From: Symmetrospora coprosmae
Taxonomy: Eukaryota > Basidiomycota > Cystobasidiomycetes > Symmetrosporaceae
Direction of reading: 5' to 3'
DNA length: 51,587 nt
Assembly: GCA_008802785.1 (NCBI GenBank)
Contig: VUYT01000058.1
Coordinates: 1 to 51,587 of the forward strand
Translations under genes and position numbers: made by a program
Part shown: positions 10,920 through 19,502 of the stretch, in pieces
How the letters are laid out: each line of letters opens with the position of its first letter
How positions within the stretch are numbered: the first letter of the stretch is position 1
Notes under the pieces: model-generated
The model's database searches: none
What the model was told of the DNA's origin: nothing
The model's input: only the letters and a program-made list of their open reading frames with translations

Positions 10920-12133
10920 ATGCCACTACGCGCCTCGCTGCAGTCGCTCAATGAGCGCGAGGCGATTGAGCGCGAATGGGAGACGGAGCGAAGCTTCCCG
11001 CTGGCCAACCTATCGACGCAGCGCCGCTCAGCGCTGCGGTTTGTCCCAGCGACAAAGACGGACGAAGAATGGACACGAGCGACACGAGCGGGTCTTGATG
11101 CCAGCTTTGTGAATGAGCAGAGCAGGAAGCTCAAGAGCTCCCAGCAGATCGCCGCCGACAATGCGCAGTGGTACAGGGAGCTCGTTGGCAGCAGGAGCGC
11201 GACACCCAAGGCCACCATTGACCCGGTGACGAGCACAGCATCAGTGTCGGGACCTGCCACTGGCAGCAGAGTGACGTTGGAGAAGCTGCAAGAACTAGAT
11301 GAGAGGGACAGGCTCCAGCTTGACGGCCAAGGTACTCGGGACGTGCCATTCACGCTGAGCGATGACGACGAGGACGAGCTGGCTGGCAACGAGACCAGCA
11401 GCAGGAGAGGCCTGCGACACGGCACTTGGAGAAAGACGCGGAGCAGGACAATGCGCAGAGCGTAGAAGCTGGCCGTATCTCCAAGGCTTCCTCAATACCT
11501 TCATCCACCGAACCGCCGCTGGCTGGCCAAGAGACGCCACCTGTATGCCCTCCCGTTCCGCACGTCCAGCCAGCCGGATCAGTAAACACTGCACAGCAGC
11601 CTACCGACATCAGTGTCATCACCATCGACGACACCGAATCAGAGGAAGCGGAATCACGGCCCGAGGACATGTTCTGCGTGCTGTGCAAAGTGCTCGTGCC
11701 TGCATCCGATGTCCCGACCCATCTCACTACCATCCTGCATCAGCTGTCGCGGCATCCCAGCAACAGCGTGGCAACCCCGCTCATTCCACCTACGCACTAC
11801 CATCTCCGAGCCAATACGAATATCGGATATGGCATGCTCGAGCGTCTCGGCTGGCAGCCAGAGCAAGGCCTGGGCAGTGCGCCTGAAACTGGCAGGAAGG
11901 TGCCGATACGGGTCGTCGAGAAGTTTGACAAGAAGGGTGTGGGTGCAGACATCAAGAAGCGGGCATGGGACGGTGACATCGTTGGTGAAGGAAAGCCCAA
12001 GCTCGATAATCAGATGGTCCGGAAGCGTGCGGGCGCCGCAAAGCCGCTGGCAAGGAATCGGAAGGAGCTTGAGAAGGCCAAGAAGGGCGAGATGCAGATG
12101 TTCAAAGCTGGCCTTGCCTATCTGAACAGCTGA
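10920..12133 (+). CDS. G-patch protein, GPANK1-like
   Basis: The start at 10920 (MPLRASLQSLNEREAIEREW) leads into an acidic, helical N-terminal half. The second half, ending at 12133, has a C2H2-like finger, C-x2-C-x11-H-x5-H (MFCVLCKVLV...), then a G-patch (NIGYGMLERLGWQPEQGLG) and a basic C-terminus ending MFKAGLAYLNS. This finger plus G-patch order and the tail match vertebrate GPANK1 and its fungal relatives. G-patch proteins generally bind and activate DEAH helicases such as Prp43. VITIDDTESEEAE just before the finger looks like a SUMO-interaction motif. The two halves lie in different frames. A short intron, 5' at about 11332 (GTACTC) and 3' at about 11372 or 11378, restores the frame but removes an acidic stretch, so a frameshift near 11380-11420 is an alternative. 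Confidence 0.7.
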
Positions 12134-12272
12134 ATGTGTAGCATAGCCAGTTATCGTCGTCTGTGCCGCAGTGACATGCTCCCCATTTACACGGTGGCGT
12201 CGCCTCTCTCTGTCTCTCCCCCTCTGTCGACTTCTGGACCACTCTGGCATCCGCGAGCAGCCCGCGCCCAGG

Positions 12273-15083
12273 ATGGCCGAGGAGGCACTGTCTGCGGCCG
12301 AGCAGGATGATATCTCACGCGCCATTGCTGCCTCGCTTGGACAGCCTGGCCCTTCTCCCTTGCCCAGAGCTCCCTTGGGCAATAGCACTGCCGGAGGACG
12401 CGACGCGCCCCTCGTCATTGACGACGACGACGACGACGACAGCGCGACAGAGCACAGCGACGTGGATGACGCGACAGCCAGCAAGATTGCAGCTGCTAAA
12501 GCAAAGCCGCAGGCGCAGGCGCAGGCAAAGAGGAAGCGCAGCGAGGAGTCTGTGTTCGCCGCCGGACCGTCAAGAAGGCAGGGGACCCATGTCAACGGCA
12601 ACCGCAATAGCCATAGCAGCACTCAGACTAGCTCTAACAACGGAACAGCTGGCCGAGACACTGAGGCCAAGAAGGCGAAGCGGGAGAGCTCGACCTCGAG
12701 GTCACCGGAGCAGCGCGTCACAGCGCGCACAGCTGCGAACAGCACGACTGCCAGTCAGGACCGGGACACCACAGCACAGCGGCACGGCAATAGCAAATTG
12801 AGCGCTACACAAGTCCCTCCAGCGAACGAAAGCCGTGCTCAGTTGGAGCAAGCACGTCTCGCGCGTCAAGCAGCTCGCGCAGCCGCCACTAACACGACTG
12901 CGGGGACCCCTCAGGCGGCCAGTACCTCAGCTGGTGTCGCGCGGACGAGCGCAGCCGTATCTGTCAACACCTCCAAACCGCGCTTCGCAACCTTTTCGTC
13001 ACTGTCCAAGGCGAATGAGGAGGAACAATCTGGTGTCGGTCAAGGCGGCGGCAGTACAGCAACAGCAAACGGCAGCGGATCAAGATTCGGTTCCTTGTCT
13101 ACGCTGGCCAAGGGCAAGAAGAAGGCGAGATACTGGGATGGATTGTGCAGACCTACAACTTCGCGTGTTCACTCGGGATACGAGTGCTTCAGCTTCGCAG
13201 ACGTCCTGGGGCCGGTAAGCGCAAAGGCCAGGGATGCCAGTTGGCAATAGACTCGCAGCTCAGTCTCATTGCTGCTCTCTACAGGTCGAGGAGATGGAGT
13301 CAGCGCTTCTGGCCACGTTCTGCGGGAGTCCTGACTGGGTTCACAGCCAGTTCCCGTCTCACGTCAAACTTGCCCTCGTTCAACCAGCCGGAGGTGCCGA
13401 AAAGGGATCTACGACGACACTCGCGCCGAACTTCAAGCTCTTCGTTCCATTCAAGTTAGTGAGATCGAGGATCGTCGGGCTCAGAGCCTGTCCTATGCGG
13501 GTCCCACGGGCTAAATGAGATTTCGCAGGGAATACGAGGACAGAGGGTGCATGCACATCAAACTATTCCTGGTGAGCATAGCGCCGTGTACTCAACGTGA
13601 TATCGTGCTGACCTCTACAATCCGGGCCCTCCCTAGCTCTACTATAAGTCGTTTTTGAGGGTTGCAGTGTCGACCGCAAATCTGGAAGAGCATGTGGGTG
13701 ACAATTGGACAGAACGAACAGGCGCATTCGGCTCATCCAATCCTTTCCGTGCATGCTTAGGACTGGGTTATCATCGAGAATGTGAGCGCTGCCGCGCTGC
13801 AGTCAGCGACACGGTGGCTGAATGTCCATTCCGGGACGCCCAGGCCGTTTACGTGCAAGATTTCCCGCTGCACTCCTCCTCCTCGGCACTGGGCGGGGGC
13901 AAGTCTCCGAGAACCGCACCTTTCCTTGATACTCTTCTGCGCACACACGCCTCTCTCGGCACGCCGTCCGGGTGGTATGCCGACGCGCTTCCGCGATACG
14001 ACTATTCTCGGTCCGACGATGTCAGGCTCGTGCTCTCCGTGCCAGGAAGCTATCGAAAGCCATCCGACATCAGCCGCAATGGACACACTGGCCTAGCACG
14101 CGCCCTGCAAGACCTGGGCCTGGCCACTCCTGAGACTGGCGCATCCCTCGAAGTTGAGTACCAGAACTCGAGTATTGGCGCCTATTCCACCGACTGGATG
14201 AGGACATTTTACCGCTCTTGCCTCGGCATGGACCCATTCTCCGCTGGTAACGACTTTGGTACGCCTGGATCACGGTACAAGATTCCTTGGGTCGCCAACG
14301 AGCTACCGAGCATGAAAGTCGTGTATCCAACCGAGCAGACGGTCAAAGACAGCCTTGGCGGCTTTGGCGGAGGTGGCACCATCTTCTGCAAGACCGAGAC
14401 TTGGCTTAAAGCCGGGTTTCCTCGTAGACTGTTCGCAGACTCGCGGTGCAAGCGCAATGGTCTCCTCCAGCATGTGAGTCGCCTCCGCGGGCACGACCTA
14501 ATTGTGAGTTTTCGCTTGTCAAGCGGAAGCTCGCGCTGAAAGTATGCGACCACCCTGTGTGTGCACCTCGACAGACCAAGATGATTCTCGGTCTCGTCAA
14601 ACCAGGAGAAGGGTACCTGAATGGGATGGAGAGGAAGTCATTCTTTGGCAAGGATAAGTTATCCTCGACAACCAGCAGCAAAGGGAAAGGGAAAGCGCCG
14701 CCAGGAGCGTCCGCCACAGAAATGGATGCCAAGCCTTTCGGCTTCCTCTACGTCGGATCGCACAACTGGTTCGTCATGATTTCGTAAAGGCGATAAGGCC
14801 GAGACTAACGTCTGCGCTACCGTCATACAGCTCTCTCGCTGCCTGGGGCAGGTATTCCGAGAAGACCACCTATCTCGGAGTCGACAACCACGAGCTCGGC
14901 GTCCTGATCCCCCTTCGCTCTGAAAACCCCGAGCTCGAAGCTGCCAAGATGATCACATGGGAAAGACCGGTGCGCATGTATGGCACGGGCGATATGCCTT
15001 GGGTGAGTCGTGGACGGTTGGCGGGGCGCTCGATCCAAGCTGAGCAATGGGCTCCCTTTCTGCAGGACAACTCTAAGCACTAG
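12273..15083 (+). CDS. TDP1: tyrosyl-DNA phosphodiesterase 1
   Basis: Nine exons (about 12273-13214, 13285-13454, 13529-13571, 13637-13693, 13761-13781, 13844-14473, 14575-14768, 14831-15002, 15066-15083) give about 748 residues. TDP1 hydrolyses the phosphotyrosyl bond of trapped topoisomerase I-DNA adducts and belongs to the phospholipase D superfamily. Both catalytic HKN motifs are visible: HIK (H380, K382) with N400 in VSTANL, and HTK (H621, K623) with N685 in VGSHNCSLAAWG. VYVQDFP and WDGLC also fit the family. The long disordered N-terminus carries DDISRAIAASL, a good ubiquitin-interacting motif, and PLVIDDDDDDD, which resembles a SUMO-interaction motif, followed by a nuclear-localisation-like KRKR. 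Exon 5 is only 21 bp (DWVIIEN) and the last exon 18 bp. The start was chosen at MAEEALSAAEQ; an upstream in-frame ATG at 12171 is less likely. Confidence 0.92.
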
Positions 15084-15411
15084 CTCGCATCTCAGCTACT
15101 GCAACAAAATACAACACATAGGGTAGCTAGTCGATCAGTCTTAGCATGATCGAATGTCCGCCAGTACTGCAGTTCGTTTTGCTTGTGTCGTTGTACTCGT
15201 CTGACCGACGCTCGCACCGCCCCACACGCGCGGCCCGAATTTCGCAGCAACAGTTTGTACACCATACTGACAATGACGCGTTATGTCAGTCTGGCTCAAA
15301 ATGGCTTGCTGGAAGAAGAGACTTGCATCGGAACACGTCCGCGACCTCGACCATGAGCACTTCTGCGGGTAGCCTTCTTGCCCACTGCGCGCACACTCCG
15401 TACTGCGAGAC
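15084..15411. other. intergenic region
   Basis: About 330 bp between the TDP1 stop and the RPAP1 start. No coding signal is seen. It presumably holds a terminator and a promoter; a 5' non-coding or short coding exon of the RPAP1 gene cannot be excluded. Confidence 0.4.
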
Positions 15412-17934
15412 ATGTTGCGCCAGACGATACGCTCTCGGCTGCCCGACCTGGACGAGGACGGCAACCCCGTCGAGATTGATGCGGGACCTTCCGCAGCGCG
15501 CGTTTCGCGTGAACCTCCTCCCGAAGTCCGACCCAGGTCTCGATTTGCGCAGGAAAAGCAGCGCGAAAAGGAAGCAGCGCAACCCCTTTTCGGAGGCGAA
15601 GGCTTCACTGGTGCGGCTGGCGAGCGCTTCGAGCTCAATTTCGACGATACGCCGCCGCCGGCTTCGATGATGAGCGCCATTCAGGAGCGGACGGTCTCGA
15701 CACCAACCGCCCCTTCAAAGGCTCGGCCCGCACAGTCTACCGGCTTTCCGCAAGTCTCGCGGAGACCGGTTATCAGCTCCAACCCCCAAGTGGGCCCGAA
15801 GAAAGTTTCGCGCTTTAAGGCCTCTCTGGCCAAGGGCAAAAGTCCGGCAGATGGCGCATTCGATGCAAAGCCAGTGCCCAAAACAGAAAGCCCTCGAACT
15901 GTCACGATCCCACCCGCAAATCCGCTCCATCGGGACATCGATGAGGAGAATGCACGGGTCATTGACGGCATGGATGATGCCGAGATAGAGGAGGAGCAGG
16001 CACAGCTCTTGGAAATGCTCGGTCCGGAGATGGTGGAGTTCCTGCGTGCCAGGAACGGGCATTCTACAGCGCAGTCGGCATCTCCAAAAGCATCTGCATC
16101 TGCAGCGGTTGCAGAGCCTGTCCCTGCGCTCAGCCCATCCAAGGCGGGTCGCGTGCGCTTCAACGAGGAGGTGCAATACAGTAACCCGCCCTCGCGCTCG
16201 CCCTCGCCTGTACGGCGCAACCCGCCTATCATCCTCCCCTCTTCCGATGACCCAACCATTGGCAATTGGCTTCAAGACGAGGCAGCTCGAGTGGACCGGG
16301 ACAGAGAGAGCGTTGCATTAGGAGAGGAGGAAGGCACGCCAGGAGACATCAGGAGGCGTTTCTTTCCACAAGAACCCATGTCGGCGAGTTTGGACTGGAC
16401 TGGCGAGAACAAGAGCGGGCGGGACGAAGCAGGCGCATCCTCGGCGAGCACCAATGCGACCTCTGCCGTCAGATTCGACTTGCAAGGCAAGGTGGTCGAA
16501 CAGCCCGCCAGCTCTGGGTATATTGACCACTCTACCGAGGCACACAGACACGCTGGAGCAGACCAGAACTTCTCGTTGCCGGAGTTGATGCAACTCGCGA
16601 AGTCCGCCGTGGCAGGCCAACGCACGCTTGCCCTCCAAATCGTGGACAAAGCCGCGTCGCCCTACCTCGGCGGGGAAGTGGACGGTGATGCCGGGAAGAG
16701 AGCCTCCGCTACTCTCATTGCCTCAGACGCAGTCAATGAAATTGTAGGAGTGTGCGCACGAGGACTTGCCGATAAGCACGTCGGGGTGGTCGTCCTCTCA
16801 ATCTCAGTCCTCCACTCCTTCGCCGAAAGTACACGCACACGCCTCAATGCGACAGCAGCAGTGCTGAGCGTATCTCCTTCGCCGCTGCACTGGTTCGCAC
16901 GGCTTCTTGCTTTTCACGAGGGTCCCGACTCCATCGGGCTTCCTCGGCCCAGTCTCAACGCCATCCTTGCCACTCTCTGTAACCTTCTCGACACGCAGGA
17001 GGACTTCATCAGCGCAGAGTACATCGAGACACCCCAATTGCTCGAGAATGTCACATCTCTCTTCCTGCGACGGCCTTGGCCGCCATCGGAGTCGCAAGGA
17101 TCGGATGCGCCAAACCCGGCAGCGGCGCAGCTGCTCGCAACGATCATATCCCGCTCTCGCGCCAACGCAGAGCAAGTTATCGAGCGACGCCTAGAACAGG
17201 GCGCCTTCCGCTATATCGCTGTCCCTCCTTGGGCGATCGGCGAAACCGATGGCAACGTAAGTCCCACGGAAGCCAGCAGGGGAGAGTCAGGGCTGGCTTT
17301 CGAGCTGGCGGGTAGCACGCTACGCATCCTGAGCGAGTACGCCAACTTTGGCTTAGGATGCTCGGCACTTTCGTCATCGGCCCCGCTGTTCCGGGCCATC
17401 GAGCGTTGGATCGGGCAGACTGGGAACGTGTTGGTGCATGAAGGGTTCAGCCGGAGTTGGTTCGACCTTCTCGAGAGCTGGAGCCTGTGTGCCATCGATC
17501 CGCATTCCACCACCCCCGAGCACGACATCCTGTGGGCAGAAACCAAAGACTGGGGCGAGCATTGCTTGGATGTACTCCTCGTTGAGGAAACCGAGGGGGC
17601 AGGTCTGTCGGCAGCCTTGAGGACCGTCATCGTACGGGCACTGGCTGCCTGGTTGGAGGGAGCGAGGAGGAATAACAAGGCCGCATTCGCGCACGTCCAG
17701 GCTAGGCTGCGGTCTGAGGCGGCGTCAGCATTGACAACCGCGATAGAGGATGCAGCTGGGGAGGATGGAATAACGTCAGAAGGAGCGCAGATGTTGCTTG
17801 CTATAAAGAAGCTGGTGACTATGGCGGATATGCAGGACGCACTCGGCGAGAAGGCTGCTTTGCTGGGAAGGGTGCAGGTGGAGCAGGCTCAGCCACCCGT
17901 AGCAGTCGTACCACAAGATGAAGGCTGGATGTAG
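15412..17934 (+). CDS. RPAP1: RNA polymerase II-associated protein 1 (RPAP1/Rba50)
   Basis: A single-exon 840-residue protein. The N-terminus has MVFRGLA-free, charged sequence; the diagnostic region around residues 165-210 is IDEENARVIDGMDDAEIEEEQAQLL followed by LGPEMVEFLRAR (quoted here in two parts: IDEENARVIDGM and DAEIEEEQAQLL), the RPAP1 N-terminal domain. Further on, VRFDLQGKVV matches the RPAP1 C-terminal domain start. The remainder is an all-helical, HEAT-like body. RPAP1/Rba50 links RNA polymerase II subcomplexes during cytoplasmic assembly and nuclear import. A disordered Ser/Pro/Ala-rich linker with SPSPVRR separates the domains. The start at 15412 is the first ATG of the frame; family members usually begin with a longer acidic leader, so an upstream exon is possible. 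Identification rests on two family motifs in the right order and on length. Confidence 0.78.
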   Translation: MLRQTIRSRLPDLDEDGNPVEIDAGPSAARVSREPPPEVRPRSRFAQEKQREKEAAQPLFGGEGFTGAAGERFELNFDDTPPPASMMSAIQERTVSTPTAPSKARPAQSTGFPQVSRRPVISSNPQVGPKKVSRFKASLAKGKSPADGAFDAKPVPKTESPRTVTIPPANPLHRDIDEENARVIDGMDDAEIEEEQAQLLEMLGPEMVEFLRARNGHSTAQSASPKASASAAVAEPVPALSPSKAGRVRFNEEVQYSNPPSRSPSPVRRNPPIILPSSDDPTIGNWLQDEAARVDRDRESVALGEEEGTPGDIRRRFFPQEPMSASLDWTGENKSGRDEAGASSASTNATSAVRFDLQGKVVEQPASSGYIDHSTEAHRHAGADQNFSLPELMQLAKSAVAGQRTLALQIVDKAASPYLGGEVDGDAGKRASATLIASDAVNEIVGVCARGLADKHVGVVVLSISVLHSFAESTRTRLNATAAVLSVSPSPLHWFARLLAFHEGPDSIGLPRPSLNAILATLCNLLDTQEDFISAEYIETPQLLENVTSLFLRRPWPPSESQGSDAPNPAAAQLLATIISRSRANAEQVIERRLEQGAFRYIAVPPWAIGETDGNVSPTEASRGESGLAFELAGSTLRILSEYANFGLGCSALSSSAPLFRAIERWIGQTGNVLVHEGFSRSWFDLLESWSLCAIDPHSTTPEHDILWAETKDWGEHCLDVLLVEETEGAGLSAALRTVIVRALAAWLEGARRNNKAAFAHVQARLRSEAASALTTAIEDAAGEDGITSEGAQMLLAIKKLVTMADMQDALGEKAALLGRVQVEQAQPPVAVVPQDEGWM

Positions 17935-18395
17935 ACGCAGTGCACCCAGGCATCCCAGCACAGAAAGCAGAAGAACCTTGCGTGGCTCAAATGACAGGAC
18001 TTCAGACGGAGAAGGGTACAGGAGGAGGCGTCGTCTAGGACCTGGCCGCTAGCGACAGCAGTCAGTCGCTACGCCGGGAGAAAAAGCTGGAGCTACAGTT
18101 GAGAAGAACGTCTGAGGAAGCTGCGGGAAGTATTGCGACTGCGTTCTGCATGGGTGTTGTGGATGACCTGAAGGGTGGCTGGGGAGACTGAGGTCGCAGG
18201 ACGGCTGGCAGCTGGTGCTTTATAGCAGTACGTAGGGTAGACTGTACGTGAAGCCTGCAAGTGAGGGCTATACATAAGTCAGGAAGGTCTGCACGTATAT
18301 ACTGCAACGAATCGAGGCAGTATGTGCGACTCACCCAATTGTGGCTGCGCTGCTGCGCTGCTGCCTTTGCTGGCAGCTCGACACTGCCGCTCTGC
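17935..18395. other. convergent intergenic region
   Basis: About 460 bp between the ends of RPAP1 (+) and POLD4 (-). No gene is seen. Two convergent transcripts must end here; no distinctive terminator structure is evident, as expected for fungal polyadenylated genes. Confidence 0.4.
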
Positions 18396-19135
18396 TCAGA
18401 TCTGACCGACGAAGAGGCTCTCTCGGTATCGGGTCTCCTTGTCTCCCTCGATCGAGCTGAGAATCTCCCAGACCTCGGTGGGAGGGTCCAGTCCCCACGA
18501 TGCTGCTCGCTTCCACCTGTCGAGTCGGGTCATGCCGGCGGCGGGGCCGTACCTGCCAGAGATGCAGCACAGCGCATCAGATGCAGTTCCGCTTATAGCG
18601 CGAATGGATAGCTGCGAGAAAGACATGGATACGCACTCTGAGTTCAGGTCAAAGAGCTTGAGAATGGTCTCGATGTCATCCTGCTCCTCGTGATGCACTT
18701 TAGATGACGAGGGCGCGTACAGGGGTGGCGGGTTGGGGTAGATTCGACGCATCGAGAGGACGGTCAGTCAGTTCGAGGCACAAGCGTCTAGCATCACAGA
18801 CACTTACGCAGTGGCATGCCCTCGAGTGATTCCTTGAGCACTGCCTTGAGGTGTTTGCCGTACTTGGGGTCCTGTCGCCTCAGGCTCCTCCGCTCATTGC
18901 CGTTTCGGTCGAGCTCAACGAGGACGGGATCGTCCGAACTCGGCTGCTTCGACAAAGCCTTGCCCTTGCCCTTGACAGACGCAGCAGCGGGCGATGCGGA
19001 GGTCTTTGCTCGCTTGTTTGCCGTCGTCGAAGCAGCGTCGCTGACGATTGCGCTCTTGCCGTTCTTGCTGGCGGCGAGCGAGCCCGAACCCTTCTTCGTC
19101 GTCTTCGCGCTGGCGGCGAGAGTTCCCTTGGCCAT
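18396..19135 (-). CDS. POLD4: DNA polymerase delta small subunit (POLD4/Cdm1)
   Basis: Three exons on the - strand (about 19135-18808, 18697-18637, 18552-18396) join to 181 residues. The C-terminal half carries the family signature: ETILKLFDLNSEYGP, then GMTRLDRWKRA and GLDPP, as in human p12 and Schizosaccharomyces pombe Cdm1. This smallest subunit stabilises DNA polymerase delta at the fork; it is absent from budding yeast. The N-terminus is basic and low-complexity; I see no convincing PCNA-binding (PIP) box there, which many family members have. The start MAKGTLAASAK was preferred over an in-frame ATG at 19213, because the extra residues read as a hydrophobic leader unlike the family. The first intron's 3' site was chosen inside SSSK|VHHEEQ because no AG precedes that point in frame. 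The gene lies about 370 bp downstream of the ISWI gene on the same strand. Confidence 0.85.
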
Positions 19136-19502
19136 TTTGCGGTATTGCGAATGGAGTGTGAAAGTGTGCGACAGTAGTAGTAATAGAGTGTATAGTGGAG
19201 CAGAGCAGAGCACGGTCCGAAGGGGCGAGGGATGTCATCGAGAGAGGCCGGGTCAGGGCGGAGAGGGCGGGTGATCGGACCTTTTGCCACCAAAAGGCCA
19301 GAGGGAGAGACGCGACGGAACTGCAGAAGGGGATCATGGTTGCAAAGCACAAAGACACGGGGACGACGAATGGACACTGAGCTCAGATGAAGAATGTTAC
19401 ATCTGTCTAGAATCCGTCTACTGGCAGATCCGGTCCTCCTATTGCCCGGGGGAGGTATCTGCCCACACCCCGTGCAGATGGATGGGTGAAACCGCAACGC
19501 GA

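Noticed and set aside
12421-12441. GAC repeat as a microsatellite of special interest
   Set aside because: Only about seven units, encoding an acidic run in TDP1; ordinary for disordered acidic tracts.
19136-19213. Upstream ATG for POLD4 giving a hydrophobic leader
   Set aside because: A nuclear polymerase subunit should not carry a signal-like leader; the downstream ATG gives a normal basic N-terminus.
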